A stretch of 64,000 nt of DNA from Streptomyces albireticuli (GCF_002192455.1 NZ_CP021744.1:682001-746000), one strand, 5' to 3'. Shown: positions 35,643 through 46,454, counted from the stretch's first letter. The notes: a model not told the origin generated them from the letters alone. Program-made: numbers and translations.

Positions 35643-36131
35643 ATGACCTCCCCCCGCAGCACCTACGGCGGTGGCTACTACGCCACGCCGTCGTTCCCGG
35701 ACACCCCCATCTACGACAGCCTTGTCGCGGAGCGGGGCACCCCGCAGATCGCACCCATCCGGGTGTCGTCCCCGTACGACGGCGGGAGCCAGCTGCCCGC
35801 CCTGCCGGCGCTGCCCTCCGGCCCGTCGGCCGCGCCGCAGCCGCAGGCGCCGCAGAACGGCTACGCCGCCCCCGGCCAGCAGTACGGCTACCCGGCCGGG
35901 AACGGCCAGCAGCCCGCCGGCCTCCAGCAGGCCCCGGCGCCCTACATCCCGCAGCAGGCGCCGCGCTACACCGGCCCCCAGCAGTACCAGCAGCAGCCGC
36001 GCCCCGCGGCCGCCGGTCCCGCCGGCCCGGCCGGGTACGACGCGATGCGGCCCGTGGCACCCCGCCCCGCCCCCGCGCAGTACGAGGATCCGTACAACCG
36101 CCCGTACCCCCCGCAGCAGGGCGGCTACTGA
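35643..36131 (+). CDS. DUF6643-type Pro/Gln-rich protein
   Basis: A 162-residue low-complexity protein. The first 45 residues are the conserved part (YGGGYYATPSFPDTPIYDSL, VAERGTPQIAPIRVSSPYD), which I associate with the Streptomyces family DUF6643. The rest is Pro, Gln, Ala, Gly and Tyr-rich with repeated QQ and PQQ tracts, probably disordered. There is no signal peptide or membrane segment. Function unknown; the family is conserved in the genus. The ATG at 35636 in another frame is rejected because it does not give the conserved N-terminus. Confidence 0.75.
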   Translation: MTSPRSTYGGGYYATPSFPDTPIYDSLVAERGTPQIAPIRVSSPYDGGSQLPALPALPSGPSAAPQPQAPQNGYAAPGQQYGYPAGNGQQPAGLQQAPAPYIPQQAPRYTGPQQYQQQPRPAAAGPAGPAGYDAMRPVAPRPAPAQYEDPYNRPYPPQQGGY

Positions 36132-36141
36132 GCCTCGCCGA

Positions 36142-36159
36142 CCCGGCCGGACGGCCGGG
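36142..36159. terminator. Short GC hairpin after the DUF6643 gene
   Basis: CCCGGCC and GGCCGGG pair around GGAC, 11 bp after the stop codon. No T-tract follows. Confidence 0.4.
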
Positions 36160-36237
36160 CCACGCCGGGTGCCGGGGGGCCGGGGCGGGCGAGGGGGGAA
36201 TCATCCGATCAACGGGGCGCGGTGGCAGGATGGCAGC

Positions 36238-37080
36238 ATGTCCACGCCAGCGCTGACCTCGGTCCACTACTACCCCGTCAAGTCCATGGCCGGGTGCGCG
36301 CCCGCCGAGGCGGCCGTGGAGCCCTGGGGGCTCGCCGGGGACCGGCGGTGGCTGGTCACCGACGAGAGCGGTGCGCAGATCACCCAACGGCAGCGGCCGA
36401 GACTCGCGTTGGCCTCGGCGCGGCCCTCGGCGGCCGGCGGGATCCGGCTCCACGCGCCGGGCTCCGAGCCGCTCGACGTCCCCGTGCCCGACGTCGCCGA
36501 GCAGGGCGGCACGGTCACGGTGCAGGTGTTCCGGGACAAGATCGAGGCCGTGCCCGCCGGGCCGGCGGCGGACGCGTGGGTGAGCGACTTCCTGGAGTGC
36601 CCGGCCCGCCTCCTGCACATGGACGACCCGGCGGTCCGGCGCGGGATCGATCCCGAGTACTCCCTGCCGGGCGAGACCGTGAGCTTCGCCGACGGCTTTC
36701 CGCTGCTGGCCGCCACGCTCGGCTCGCTGGACGCCCTCAACTCCCTGATCGCCGAGGGCGATCACGCGGCGGAGGGCCCGCTGCCCATGAACCGGTTCCG
36801 GCCGAACGTGGTGATCGCGGGCACCGAGCCCTGGGCCGAGGACGGCTGGCGGCGCGTCCGGATCGGCGAGGTCACCTTCCGGGCCGTCAAGCCCAGCAAG
36901 CGCTGCGTCGTCACCACGACCGACCAGCTCACGGCCGTACGGGGCAAGGAGCCGCTGCGCACGCTCGTCCGGCACCACCGGATAGGCAACGGCGCGGTGT
37001 TCGGCATGAACCTCATCCCCGAGCGCACCGGGGTGCTGCGCGTGGGCGACCCCGTCGAGATCCTGGCCCGGGCCTCCTGA
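36238..37080 (+). CDS. MOSC-domain protein (YcbX/mARC-like)
   Basis: A 280-residue protein. An N-terminal beta-barrel (MOSC_N, VHYYPVKSMAGCAPAEAAVE then GDRRWLVTDESGAQITQR) is followed by the MOSC domain with PLPMNRFRPNVVI, and PSKRCVVTTTDQLT containing the cysteine that coordinates molybdenum in related enzymes. Relatives reduce N-hydroxylated compounds using the molybdenum cofactor. No ferredoxin domain is fused, unlike E. coli YcbX. The start is the ATG at 36238. Single-gene unit; role in detoxifying hydroxylamine-type compounds is inferred. Confidence 0.88.
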   Translation: MSTPALTSVHYYPVKSMAGCAPAEAAVEPWGLAGDRRWLVTDESGAQITQRQRPRLALASARPSAAGGIRLHAPGSEPLDVPVPDVAEQGGTVTVQVFRDKIEAVPAGPAADAWVSDFLECPARLLHMDDPAVRRGIDPEYSLPGETVSFADGFPLLAATLGSLDALNSLIAEGDHAAEGPLPMNRFRPNVVIAGTEPWAEDGWRRVRIGEVTFRAVKPSKRCVVTTTDQLTAVRGKEPLRTLVRHHRIGNGAVFGMNLIPERTGVLRVGDPVEILARAS

Positions 37081-37321
37081 GCCCGGACCTCTGAGAGCCG
37101 GCTCCCGCGCCCGGACCTTCCGGGACCGGCCTCCGGATCCGGCGTCCGAACCCCTCGGGAAACGAGCGCTCCGCACGCCCCTGCCGCCCCGTCACCGCAC
37201 GCCACCCGTCAACGCGCCGCCCCGAACGGCATCCGGAGGGGGTGATTTTGCTCTCTCCGCCGTCTTCATCCGCATGCGATGCCCTGTGTGAGGTATCTAC
37301 GGAACGCGGAAGGGGGTGAGC

Positions 37322-37927
37322 GTGGTGCGCGCGACGAGGTGGGCATGGCGATGGCGGCGCAATCCGCTGCGCCGCCGTACCGACGCCCTGGAGGCATGGA
37401 TCTGCGTGGCCGCCGTGGCCCTGATGCTGCTGGCCGGCACGGCCGTCGGCTGGGCGACGGGGACGCTCGCGCACAAGGCGCTGCGGGAGACGGTCCGCGA
37501 ACAGCAGCGGCACCGCCACCTCGTGACCGCCACGGCGCTGCGCACCCTGCGGAGCCGGCCCACCGGGACGGACCGCGAGGCCGCGACCGAACGCGAGGGG
37601 CACCTCCGGGTGATCGCCCGCTGGCCGGGCCCGGAGGGCGAGCGGCTCTCCGGCGTGGTCGCCGTCCGCGACGCCGCCGACCCCGGCCACCGCTTCCGGC
37701 TGTGGACGGACGACCAGGGGCGGGTCGCGGGCCGCCCCATGGACCGGGGCACCGCCACCGTCCACGCGGTCCTCGCCGGTGCCGGCGCCGGCGCGGGCGC
37801 CGCGGGGCTGATCGAAGGGTGCCGCAGGGTGGTCGTCTGGAGGCTCACCCGACGGCGGTACGCCGACTGGGACCGCTCCTGGCGGCAGGCCGCCCACACC
37901 TGGGGTCGCGCGGACGCGGGGAGCTGA
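37322..37927 (+). CDS. Rv1733c-like membrane protein
   Basis: About 200 residues. A basic N-terminus ([17 protein letters not shown]) leads into a first membrane helix ([19 protein letters not shown]), then a loop of about 100 residues on the outside, and a second hydrophobic helix ([20 protein letters not shown]) near the C-terminus, which ends in a basic tail. This is the layout of the Mycobacterium Rv1733c family, found in many copies in Streptomyces. The start is placed at GTG 37322 because GGAAGGGG then lies at normal spacing; 37316 and 37325 are alternatives. Function unknown. Confidence 0.8.
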   Translation: MVRATRWAWRWRRNPLRRRTDALEAWICVAAVALMLLAGTAVGWATGTLAHKALRETVREQQRHRHLVTATALRTLRSRPTGTDREAATEREGHLRVIARWPGPEGERLSGVVAVRDAADPGHRFRLWTDDQGRVAGRPMDRGTATVHAVLAGAGAGAGAAGLIEGCRRVVVWRLTRRRYADWDRSWRQAAHTWGRADAGS

Positions 37928-38022
37928 CCGGTCAACTCCCGTGGCCCGCGCGCGCTACGGTGGTCCGGCCGGTACGTATCGTGCCGGTGAACGCACGCAC
38001 GAGGTGGGGGCAGAGCAGCACC

Positions 38023-40452
38023 ATGGCACAGGGCTCGGTCCAGGTGACGCACAGCGGTACGTCGCGGTGGCGACGGCGCACGGGGGAGTACGACTCCCTG
38101 GCCTCGGCCCTGGAGGCGTCGGCCGACGGCGACGTCCTGTCCGTCGCGCCGGGCACCTACCGCGAGAATCTGGTGGTCACGCGCGCCGTCACCCTGCGCG
38201 GCAGCGAGGGCACGCGCGGCTCGGTGCGGATCGCCCCGACGGAGGGCGTCGCCCTGACCGTGCGGGCGTCGGCGGCACTGCTGGACCTCCACATCGAGGG
38301 GCAGGACGCCGCGGCGCCCGCGCTGCTCGTCGAGGACGGTGCCCCGGAGCTGGCCGATCTGCGGATCACCACCCGGTCCGCGGCGGGCATCGAGGTGCGC
38401 GGGGGCTCCCGGCCCACGGTGCGCCGCTGCACGGTCGACAACCCCGGCGGCATCGGGATCAGCGTGCTGGACGGCTCGGGCGGCTTCTTCGAGGACTGCG
38501 AGGTGGTGGCCGCCGGGCAGTCGGGGGTCACCGTGCGCGGTGGCGCCCACCCGCGGTTCGAGCGCTGCCGGGTGCACCAGTCCTCGGGCGCGGGGCTGTC
38601 CGTCACCGGCGAGGGCAGCGCCCTGGAGGCGATCGGCTGCGAGGTCTACGAGATCAGGGGCACGGGGGTGCAGGTGACCGCCCGCGCGGCCGGGCATCTG
38701 ACCGACTGCCAGGTGCACCGCACCTCGGGCGACGGCGTGACCCTGGACACCGACGCGGTGCTCTCGCTGATGGACTGCGAGATCCACGACGTCCCGGAGA
38801 ACGGGGTGGACCTGCGCTCCCGTTCGGTCCTGTCGATGACGCGCACGGCGGTGCGCCGCTTCGGGCGCAACGGCCTGTCCGTGTGGGACCCCGGCACCCG
38901 CGTGGAGGCCGACCGGTGCGACATCCACGAGAGCACGGGCGACTATCCGGCCGTCTGGGTGAGCGACGGCGCGACCGCCGTGCTGGGCGCCTGCCGGGTG
39001 CGCGAGGTGCCGGACGCCCTGTTCGTGCTGGACCGGGGGTCCGCCGTCGAGGTGGTCGACAGCGATCTCGCGCAGGTCCGGAACACCGCCGTGTCGGTGA
39101 GTGACGGCGCGACGGCCCGCCTCGACGACTGCCGGATCCGGCAGGCCGGTACGGGCGCGTGGTTCCGCGACCACGGCAGCGGCGGCGTGATGACGGACTG
39201 CACCATCGACGCGGCGGCCACGGGCGTCATCGTCACCAAGGGCGCGGATCCCACCGTCGAGCGCTGCACGGTCAGTTCGCCCGCCGAGGCGGGCTTCTAT
39301 GTGTCGGCGGGCGGCCGGGGCACCTTCCACGACTGCCGGGTGACGGGCAGCGGCGGCTACGGCTTCCACGTCATCGACGGCTGCCGTTCGACGCTGAGCC
39401 GGTGCCGCACGGAGCGGTGCGCGCGCGGCGGCTACGAGTTCGCCGAGGCCGGCACCGTGAGCGAGGGCTGTACGAGCGACGAGGGCGCGATCGCCACGGC
39501 CGGGGCCTCGCTGTCGCGGGGGCGGGCCCTCGGCGCCCCGGTGGTGGAGGCGCCGCCGGCTCCCCCGACGCCGGTGCTGTCGGTCGGGGTACCCCTCCAG
39601 CGCTCCCCCGACGACGCCGTGCCGGCCGCCCGTGAGACCGGGCGCCCGGCGGCGACGGTGCTCGGCGAGCTGGACGCCCTGGTGGGTCTGGAGAGCGTCA
39701 AGCGCGAGGTGCGGGCGCTCACGGACATGATCGAGGTCGGGCGGCGGCGGCAGGAGGCGGGGCTCAAGGCGGCGTCCGTGCGCCGGCACCTGGTCTTCAC
39801 CGGCTCCCCCGGCACCGGCAAGACCACGGTGGCGCGGCTCTACGGCGAGATCCTCGCCTCGCTGGGGGTGCTGGAGAGCGGGCACCTGGTGGAGGTCTCC
39901 CGGGTGGACCTGGTGGGCGAGCACATCGGGTCGACGGCGATCCGTACCCAGGAGGCCTTCGACCGGGCGCGCGGCGGCGTCCTCTTCATCGACGAGGCGT
40001 ACGCCCTGTCGCCCGAGGACTCCGGGCGGGACTTCGGCCGGGAGGCCATCGACACGCTGGTGAAGCTGATGGAGGACCACCGGGACGCGGTCGTGGTGAT
40101 CGTCGCCGGCTACACCGCGGAGATGCAGCGCTTCCTGACCGTCAACCCGGGTGTGGCCTCGCGCTTCTCACGGACCATCACCTTCACCGACTACGCGCCG
40201 GACGAGCTGCTGCGGATCGTGGAGCAGCAGGCGGTCGAGCAGGAGTACCGGCTCGGCGAGGGAGCGGCGGACGCCCTGCTGAAGTACTTCACGGAGATCC
40301 CCAAGGGCCCGGCCTTCGGCAACGGCCGGACCGCCCGGCAGACCTTCGAATCGATGGTCGAGCACCACGCGGGCCGGGTGGCGCAGCTGTCCGCGCCGAG
40401 CACGGACGAGCTGACGCTGCTCTACCCGGAGGACCTGCCCGAGCTGCCCTGA
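38023..40452 (+). CDS. Right-handed beta-helix protein fused to a CbxX/EccA-type AAA+ ATPase
   Basis: An 809-residue fusion. Residues about 20-500 form a parallel beta-helix with many 22-24-residue coils, each with a (C/V)xV-type core such as [21 protein letters not shown] Pro/Ala-rich linker follows near 510-540. Residues 545-809 are an AAA+ module: [20 protein letters not shown], Walker [10 protein letters not shown] near 593, Walker [11 protein letters not shown] near 653, and arginine-finger region [10 protein letters not shown]. The ATPase resembles CbxX/CfxQ and EccA of type VII secretion. The frame is open far upstream, but ATG 38023 begins the recognisable protein. Partners unknown; no esx genes are seen. 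Confidence 0.85.
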   Translation: MAQGSVQVTHSGTSRWRRRTGEYDSLASALEASADGDVLSVAPGTYRENLVVTRAVTLRGSEGTRGSVRIAPTEGVALTVRASAALLDLHIEGQDAAAPALLVEDGAPELADLRITTRSAAGIEVRGGSRPTVRRCTVDNPGGIGISVLDGSGGFFEDCEVVAAGQSGVTVRGGAHPRFERCRVHQSSGAGLSVTGEGSALEAIGCEVYEIRGTGVQVTARAAGHLTDCQVHRTSGDGVTLDTDAVLSLMDCEIHDVPENGVDLRSRSVLSMTRTAVRRFGRNGLSVWDPGTRVEADRCDIHESTGDYPAVWVSDGATAVLGACRVREVPDALFVLDRGSAVEVVDSDLAQVRNTAVSVSDGATARLDDCRIRQAGTGAWFRDHGSGGVMTDCTIDAAATGVIVTKGADPTVERCTVSSPAEAGFYVSAGGRGTFHDCRVTGSGGYGFHVIDGCRSTLSRCRTERCARGGYEFAEAGTVSEGCTSDEGAIATAGASLSRGRALGAPVVEAPPAPPTPVLSVGVPLQRSPDDAVPAARETGRPAATVLGELDALVGLESVKREVRALTDMIEVGRRRQEAGLKAASVRRHLVFTGSPGTGKTTVARLYGEILASLGVLESGHLVEVSRVDLVGEHIGSTAIRTQEAFDRARGGVLFIDEAYALSPEDSGRDFGREAIDTLVKLMEDHRDAVVVIVAGYTAEMQRFLTVNPGVASRFSRTITFTDYAPDELLRIVEQQAVEQEYRLGEGAADALLKYFTEIPKGPAFGNGRTARQTFESMVEHHAGRVAQLSAPSTDELTLLYPEDLPELP

Positions 40453-42755
40453 GCGGGTATCCAGGCGGCCAGCTCGGCCAGCAGCGCCGTGCGCTCCTCG
40501 GCGAAGGCCGGGTCGGCCTGGTAGCGGGAGTGGCAGAGGACGGGGGCGGGCAGCGGGTGCTCGGGCGTGCGCCCGTAGGCCAGGGGGTCCTTGAGAGGGC
40601 CCCGGTCGACGCGGCGGGCGGTGTCGCCGGCCTCGCCGGGAGGGAGGCGGACGGGGCCGCCGATGGGGTCGGTACGGCGCCACAGATTGCGCCAGCACCG
40701 AAGGTCGTGGTGCAGCGCCGTGAGCTGCGCGGGCCCGAAGTAGGCGGGGAACCAGCGGCCGTAGAGGCGCTCCAGGGGCGAGCCGTGGGTGAGCAGGGCG
40801 ACCCGCGCACGGGTCCCGCGGTCGAGCTGCCAGACGGCGGCGGCCGCGAGGACGCTGCCCTGGGAGTGGCCGGAGATGACGAGCCTGCCGCCCGTGCGCT
40901 CGGTCCATGTGCGCATCCGCCAGGTGAGGTCGGGGACGGCGCGCTCGGCGTAGCAGGGCGGGGCGAAGGGGTGGGCGGCGCGGGGCCAGAAGGTGCCGAC
41001 GTCCCAGAGGATGCCGACGGTGCGGCGCGCGGCGGGATCGCGGTAGGCGCGCCGGCCCCAGGTGAGCAGGAGGACGAAGCCGAGGCCGACGCACCAGGAG
41101 CCGAGTGCCTGGGCGGTCTGGGCGCAGCTCTCGACGGCTTCGGGCGTGCCGTGGGCGGCGCGGCCGGGTACGTCACCGGTGGCCCAGGCGCCGGCGAGGG
41201 CGCCACCGCCGAGGAGGAGGGTGAGCCCGGCCGCGGTGCCGGCGACCCAGGGGGCGGAGTCGGTGAGCCCGGCGCGGGCGACGGCGCCCGCGATGGCGCT
41301 CGTACGGGCCCGGTCGGGCTCCTCGCCGGGGTAGTCGCCGGGGACGGTGCGCAGCAGCGCGCGGCGGACCCGCATGGCGCGCACGGCGAGGTAAAGCGCC
41401 AGCAGGAGCAGGGCGGCGAGCAGCGGGGGTATGGCGGCGGCCTGCCAGGACAGGACGACCGGGGGGCCGGCGATCGGGCTGCCGCCCATGCCGGGGGTGG
41501 CGCGGCCGTCGAGCCAGTCCGCGGCCCGCTGGGCGACGCCCGCGGTCATGAGGCCGCCGAGGGCACAGGCGAGCGTGGCGACGACGGGGCCGGCGAGCCC
41601 GGCCAGCGGTGCCCGCTCGACGGGCTCGGCGCGGTGGAGGCGGCGGGCGACGACGGCCAGGAGGACGGCCAGGAGGATCTGCGTGAGGCCGACGGCGCCG
41701 AAGAGGCGGTCACCGGGGAGCATGCCGGAGGAGACCCAGCGGGGGCGGCTCCAGGCGGCGTGCAGGACGGCGAGCACCAGCAGGGCGAGGGCCGCGGCGG
41801 GCAGCGCCCGGACGGCGGCGCGGTCGGTCCTCCCGTCGGGGGCGGTCTCGTGGCGGCCGCGGCGGCAGACGGTGACGAGCGTGAGGGCTCCGGCGGCCGA
41901 CAGGGCGGTGACGAGGGCCCAGCCGGTGACGTCCAGGGCCGGGCTGCCACCGGGCGCGCGGTCGTGACGGGTGGCGGCCTGGGTGAGGACGGCGGCGACG
42001 GTCAGCAGGGCGGCCGCGGTGTGCGCGGCGCGCAGGCGGGCGACGATGCGCCGGCCGTACCAGAAGCCGGGCAGCCGCAGGGCCGGGCCGCCGCCCGTGC
42101 GGAGCTCACTGTCGTCGGGGGCGGAACCGGCGGGCGGCTGGGTCTCGTAGGCGCTCCAGGTGCGGTGGGAGAGGAACCACAGCAGGCCGGTGAGGGCGGC
42201 GGGCACGACGGCGGCCAGGGCGAGCCGCCGGCCGGGCTGGCTCCACCAGCCGTCCCTGGCGGAGGACATGAAGCCGAGCCACGCCTTGCCCGAGGAGCAC
42301 GCGCGGGTGCCCGCGCACTGCCAGGCCGTCAGGTCGAGGGTGACCTCGCAGATCGCGGCGGTGAGCAGGACGGTGAGGCTGAGGGCGACGAGGCGGACCA
42401 GCACGCCGTAGGCCCGCGACGCGCGGGTGCGGGCGTCGGCGGCGGGGCGCATCCAGTGGGCGAGATTGACGATCATGAAGGGCAGCAGGACGAGCCAGAG
42501 GGCGCGCGAGCCGTTCCCCGAGGTGAGGTTGGACCACACATAGGCCTCGCGGACGGGCCCGTCGCGCGGCTCGCGCGGGCGGGCCTCGGCGTCGAGGTCG
42601 TCGGTGCGGCGGTGGATGCCCGCGATGTCGTCGCCGGTGACGCGCTCGGTGCGCGGATCGCCCAGCATGGTCTCCGGAGTGGCGCCGCCGACGCCGTGCA
42701 CGAGCAGTTCGAGAGCGAGTCCTGGTGCCGTCGCCGGCTGTTCCTGTGCTGCCAC
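40422..42755 (-). CDS. Polytopic membrane protein with alpha/beta-hydrolase-type motif
   Basis: A 777-residue protein. A short N-terminal part contains [20 protein letters not shown], typical of the first strand of alpha/beta hydrolases. The middle has about ten hydrophobic segments. The C-terminal region has a nucleophile-elbow motif, [20 protein letters not shown], near residue 625 and a possible terminal histidine region. The serine-hydrolase fold seems split around the membrane section. The GTG start follows GGGGGAC. Its 3' end overlaps the 3' end of the convergent beta-helix gene by 31 bp. Substrate unknown. Confidence 0.75.
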   Translation of the reverse strand: MAAQEQPATAPGLALELLVHGVGGATPETMLGDPRTERVTGDDIAGIHRRTDDLDAEARPREPRDGPVREAYVWSNLTSGNGSRALWLVLLPFMIVNLAHWMRPAADARTRASRAYGVLVRLVALSLTVLLTAAICEVTLDLTAWQCAGTRACSSGKAWLGFMSSARDGWWSQPGRRLALAAVVPAALTGLLWFLSHRTWSAYETQPPAGSAPDDSELRTGGGPALRLPGFWYGRRIVARLRAAHTAAALLTVAAVLTQAATRHDRAPGGSPALDVTGWALVTALSAAGALTLVTVCRRGRHETAPDGRTDRAAVRALPAAALALLVLAVLHAAWSRPRWVSSGMLPGDRLFGAVGLTQILLAVLLAVVARRLHRAEPVERAPLAGLAGPVVATLACALGGLMTAGVAQRAADWLDGRATPGMGGSPIAGPPVVLSWQAAAIPPLLAALLLLALYLAVRAMRVRRALLRTVPGDYPGEEPDRARTSAIAGAVARAGLTDSAPWVAGTAAGLTLLLGGGALAGAWATGDVPGRAAHGTPEAVESCAQTAQALGSWCVGLGFVLLLTWGRRAYRDPAARRTVGILWDVGTFWPRAAHPFAPPCYAERAVPDLTWRMRTWTERTGGRLVISGHSQGSVLAAAAVWQLDRGTRARVALLTHGSPLERLYGRWFPAYFGPAQLTALHHDLRCWRNLWRRTDPIGGPVRLPPGEAGDTARRVDRGPLKDPLAYGRTPEHPLPAPVLCHSRYQADPAFAEERTALLAELAAWIPAQGSSGRSSG

Positions 42756-42941
42756 CGCGTCCCCCGATCCCGGTGTGGTCCCTCACTTCAAGAATCGTCC
42801 CAGGAGGCACTGACAATGCGCGCGCGGCGCCGAACGAGGCGCAATCGTGATGAGAGTTGAACGAAGCCGATCATCTGCCTTACGTGCGTGGGAAGATGAG
42901 CTGGCACAGCTGTCGGCGGCTGACCGGAGAGGACGGCCCGG

Positions 42942-43787
42942 GTGAGCGACAACCAGAACCTCCTCGCGGAGCAGCGGCGCGCCCTGATCCTGGACGAGGT
43001 CCGGCGGCGCGGCGGCGTGCGGGTCAACGAGCTGACGCGCAGACTGAACGTCTCGGACATGACGGTCCGCCGGGATCTCGACGCCCTGGCCAGGCAGGGC
43101 GTCGTGGAGAAGGTGCACGGCGGCGCGGTGCCGGTCACGGAGGCGACGGCCCACGAACCCGGCTTCGAGGCCAAGTCGGCCCTGGAGCTGGCGGCGAAGG
43201 AGGACATCGCGCGGGCGGCGGCGCGGATGGCCGCGCGGGGCGGCGCGATCGCCCTGGCCGGCGGGACGACGGTGTTCGCGCTGGCGCAGCGGCTGGTCGA
43301 CGTCCCGGACCTGACGGTGGTGACGAATTCGGTGCGGGCCGCCGACGTGTTCCACACGGCGCAGCGTTCCGTGTCGTCGACGGGGCCCGCGGCGCGGCCG
43401 GGCGCGGCGACGGTGGTGCTCACGGGCGGGGTGCGGACACCCTCGGACACGCTGGTCGGGCCGGTGGCGGACGCCGCGATCCGCTCGCTGCACTTCGACG
43501 TGCTGTTCATCGGGGTGCACGGGATCTCCGCCGAGGCGGGGCTGTCGACGCCGAATCTGGCGGAGGCGGAGACCAACCGGCATTTCGTGCGGGCGGCGCG
43601 CCGGGTGGTGGTCCTGGCGGACCACACCAAATGGGGGACGGTGGCGCTGAGTTCCTTCGCCACGCTCGACGAGGTGGACGCCCTGGTCACGGACGCGGGG
43701 CTGCCGCCGGCGGCGCGCCGGGAGATCGCCGAGCGGCTGCCGGAGCTGGTGGTGGCGGACGGCTTCGGCGAGACCGCGGACCTCTAG
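42942..43787 (+). CDS. DeoR-family transcriptional regulator
   Basis: A 281-residue regulator. The N-terminal helix-turn-helix reads RRALILDEVRRRGGVRVNEL, then RLNVSDMTVRRDLDALARQG, followed by the hinge VHGGAVP. The effector domain has the sugar-phosphate-binding marks AGGTTVFALA, VVTNS, and LLADHTKWG-like VLADHTKWGTVA. Such proteins usually repress carbohydrate genes and respond to a sugar phosphate. It stands next to a convergent PLP enzyme and no sugar-transport gene is adjacent, so the target is not clear. GTG start at 42942. Confidence 0.92.
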   Translation: MSDNQNLLAEQRRALILDEVRRRGGVRVNELTRRLNVSDMTVRRDLDALARQGVVEKVHGGAVPVTEATAHEPGFEAKSALELAAKEDIARAAARMAARGGAIALAGGTTVFALAQRLVDVPDLTVVTNSVRAADVFHTAQRSVSSTGPAARPGAATVVLTGGVRTPSDTLVGPVADAAIRSLHFDVLFIGVHGISAEAGLSTPNLAEAETNRHFVRAARRVVVLADHTKWGTVALSSFATLDEVDALVTDAGLPPAARREIAERLPELVVADGFGETADL

Positions 43788-43849
43788 GCGTGGACGGCGG
43801 GGCCGCCAGGGACGCCGGCCGGGGTGCCCGTACCGCCTCGCGGGAGGTG

Positions 43850-44986
43850 TCAGCCGGGCCAGTGGCCGGTCGCCAGGAAGGTGGTGATGGCCGCGGTGTA
43901 CGGCGCGATGTCCAGGCCCTGCTCGGCGAGCCAGGCGTCGGAGTAGTACTTGTCGAGGTAGCGCTCCCCGGGGTCGCAGATGAGGGTGACGACGCTGCCC
44001 TGACGGCCCTGGTCGGCGAGTTCGGCGACGATCTTCAGCGCGCTCCAGAGGCCGGTGCCGCTGGAGCCGCCCGCCTTACGGCCGATGGCCGCGTCCAGGG
44101 CCCGTACGGCCGCGACGCTCGCGGCGTCCGGGACCTTCATCATCCGGTCGATCGCGCCGGCCACGAAGCTGGGCTCCATGCGGGGCCGGCCGATGCCCTC
44201 GATGCGTGAGCCGCGGTCGCTCGTCGCGGTGGGGTCGTGGTCCCGCCAGCCGTCGAAGAAGCAGGAGTTCTCGGGGTCGGCGACGCAGATGTGGGTGTCG
44301 TGCTGCATGTAGCGCACATAGCGGGCGAGGGTCGCGGAGGTGCCACCGGTGCCGGCGGTGGCGACGATCCAGGCGGGCACCGGGTGGCGTTCGAGGCGCA
44401 GCTGCTGGTAGATCGACTCGGCGATGTTGTTGTTGCCGCGCCAGTCCGTGGCCCGTTCGGCGTAGGTGAACTGGTCCATGTAGTGGCCGCCGGTCCGCTC
44501 GGCGAGGGCGGCCGCCTCGGCGTACATCGTCCGGGGGTCGTCGACGAAGTGGCAGCGGGCGCCCTGGGCCTGGATCAGCCGGCATTTCTCCCGGCTGGTG
44601 GTGCGGGGCATGACGGCGACGAAGGGGACGCCGATCAGGGCGGCGAAGTAGGCCTCGGAGACGGCGGTGGAGCCGCTGGAGGCCTCCACGACGGGGGCGT
44701 CGGGGCGGATCCAGCCGTTGCACAGGCCGTAGAGGAAGAGTGAGCGGGCGAGGCGGTGCTTGAGGCTGCCGGTGGGGTGGGTGGACTCGTCCTTGAGGTA
44801 GAGGTCGATGCCCCACTCCTGCGGCAGGGGGAAGCGCAGCAGGTGGGTGTCGGCCGAACGGTTCGCGTCGGCCTGCACCTTCCGGACCGCCTCGGCCAGC
44901 CAGGCCCGGTGGGCGGGGTCGCTGCGGTCGATGTCGAGGGTGGGGGTGGGGCCGGCGGAGCCGCCCGCGCGCACGGTGCTGTTCAC
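43850..44986 (-). CDS. PLP-dependent cysteine synthase/desulfhydrase family (Cds1-like)
   Basis: A 378-residue fold type II enzyme. The PLP lysine is in [13 protein letters not shown] (K76), the phosphate loop is [15 protein letters not shown], and the glycine-rich cofactor cradle is [13 protein letters not shown]. The LCNGWI and GWRDHD blocks recall the actinobacterial Cds1 subgroup (Mycobacterium Rv3684), an L-cysteine desulfhydrase, rather than CysK. It would release H2S, pyruvate and ammonia from cysteine. GAGGAG lies five bases before the GTG at 44986, which is preferred over the GTG at 44998. Divergent from a small hypothetical gene. Confidence 0.85.
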   Translation of the reverse strand: MNSTVRAGGSAGPTPTLDIDRSDPAHRAWLAEAVRKVQADANRSADTHLLRFPLPQEWGIDLYLKDESTHPTGSLKHRLARSLFLYGLCNGWIRPDAPVVEASSGSTAVSEAYFAALIGVPFVAVMPRTTSREKCRLIQAQGARCHFVDDPRTMYAEAAALAERTGGHYMDQFTYAERATDWRGNNNIAESIYQQLRLERHPVPAWIVATAGTGGTSATLARYVRYMQHDTHICVADPENSCFFDGWRDHDPTATSDRGSRIEGIGRPRMEPSFVAGAIDRMMKVPDAASVAAVRALDAAIGRKAGGSSGTGLWSALKIVAELADQGRQGSVVTLICDPGERYLDKYYSDAWLAEQGLDIAPYTAAITTFLATGHWPG

Positions 44987-45122
44987 GACGCTCCTCACGC
45001 AGTTCGTCCTGGCTCATACGGGAGCACCCGGACGTTTCGATCATAAATGGGCACTGGTGCGTGAGCCGCCTCACAGGCAGACTGCGCACCAGGCACACGA
45101 TTCGGCCGGGGAGGCGGTTGCC

Positions 45123-45452
45123 GTGGCGGAGCCGGAGTTCAACGCGACCGGGGTGCGGATCGAGCGGGCTCTGCGCTCTCTCACCAGGGCCGGTCAGGTG
45201 AAGATCAAGGACGGCAGGCTGGAGCTGCTGACGAGCTACGGCCGGGAGATAGACAGCGCTCCGCTGGACGCGGTCCACGCGAGCAAACCGTGGTTCGCCG
45301 CCCGGGACCGGGCGCGGGCACGGGTGAACGGCACACGCTACGTCCTCACCCTGGGCGGCCGGGACGGTGCGGCCGAGGAACCGGGGCCCTCGGCGGTCCG
45401 GCGGTTCCTGGAGGCGGTCCGCTCCGCGCGCGACAGCGATGCGCGGGGCTGA
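45123..45452 (+). CDS. Hypothetical protein (109 aa)
   Basis: A small soluble protein, VAEPEFNATGVRIERALRSL, with a basic first half and a segment TRYVLTLGGRDGAAEEPGPS. There is no membrane segment and no motif I can name. GGGAGG lies eight bases before the GTG. It is divergent from the Cds1-like gene and upstream of an anti-sigma-type ATPase. Codon use fits a real gene. Confidence 0.65.
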   Translation: MAEPEFNATGVRIERALRSLTRAGQVKIKDGRLELLTSYGREIDSAPLDAVHASKPWFAARDRARARVNGTRYVLTLGGRDGAAEEPGPSAVRRFLEAVRSARDSDARG

Positions 45453-45650
45453 AGGCGTAGGAGTTGCGCATGTGGCGGTGAGAACCGACCCTTGACTCGT
45501 ATCGGCATCACCGAGGGTAGAGCGGCGATTACACTCCGGATCAGTGTTCCGCCGACCGGCTCAGCCGCCACCGCCGTTGGACCGGACCCGGCGCGTGCCA
45601 GAACGCCTATCTGCATCAGGCTAGCCCTACTTCTTCAGGGAGTCGCAGCC

Positions 45651-46199
45651 GTGATCAGTCGACCGAACAAGCACTGCACCGTAGAGCTCCAGGCTCTGCC
45701 GCCGCGGATCGGCCAGGTCCGCAGAATCGTATCTGCGCAGCTCCGTTACTGGCATCTCGATCCCCTCATCGACACCGCCGCGCTCGGCGTCACCGAGCTC
45801 CTGACCAACGTGCACCGGCACGCGGAACCCGACAAACGCTGCACCGTGGAGATCGACCTCGTCCTGGACCAGCTCACGGTCTCGGTGCGGGACCACGACC
45901 CCCGGCTGCCGCGCCTCGGGGACGCCGACACCGGGAGCACGCACGGGCGTGGCCTGGCCCTGATCGCCGCCGTCAGCGCCAGCTGGGGGGTGCAGGAGCG
46001 GCACGACGGCGGGAAGGTCGTGTGGTTCACGCTCGCCGTGCCCGGTACGCCCGCGGCCCGGCGCACGCAGGCCGACCGCGCCGTCACGTTCGAACAGTCC
46101 GTCACCCGGTTGCCCGCGCTCGACGAGTCCGTCTTCGAGAAGCCCGCGGCGGCTCTCCGGACGGCGTCGCTCGGCGGCCGCTCCCCCGTCCCCGGCTGA
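45651..46199 (+). CDS. RsbW/SpoIIAB-type ATP-binding protein
   Basis: A 182-residue GHKL ATPase of the anti-sigma-factor kinase type. The N-box is ALGVTELLTNVHRHAEPDK, the G1 region is VSVRDHDPRLPRL, and the G2 loop is STHGRGLALIAAVSASWGV. The C-terminal 50 residues are a low-complexity tail. Streptomyces has dozens of these; they phosphorylate or bind anti-anti-sigma factors or act as stand-alone switches. No sigma factor or antagonist gene is adjacent. GTG start at 45651 follows AGGGAG. Confidence 0.88.
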   Translation: MISRPNKHCTVELQALPPRIGQVRRIVSAQLRYWHLDPLIDTAALGVTELLTNVHRHAEPDKRCTVEIDLVLDQLTVSVRDHDPRLPRLGDADTGSTHGRGLALIAAVSASWGVQERHDGGKVVWFTLAVPGTPAARRTQADRAVTFEQSVTRLPALDESVFEKPAAALRTASLGGRSPVPG

Positions 46200-46454
46200 G
46201 CCGCCCGGCGGGCGCACCCCCACCCGGTCACCCCACCCACCCTCGCGGGAGCGGCACGCAACGGCCGCGACGGCGCGCGACACGTCGGACGCGCCGCCCG
46301 CCGGGCGGGCCGGGTCCCGGGCCCCACCGCGCAGGGACGCACGTCCCCGCACGCCTCCGGTACGCGCCCGCGCGCCACGGTCCGGTGGCGTAGATGCCAA
46401 GGGCTCCCGGCCGATCGCACCGCCCCGGGCGGCGCCGCGTGGCAGAGTGAGGCC

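Noticed and set aside
37279..38022. N-terminal extension of the beta-helix protein
   Set aside because: It overlaps the Rv1733c-like gene in another frame and contains no conserved sequence; the ATG at 38023 starts the recognisable protein.
37297..40080. 927-codon frame antisense to the beta-helix/AAA+ gene
   Set aside because: Low-complexity Arg/His/Pro/Gly-rich translation; the plus strand carries clear Walker motifs.
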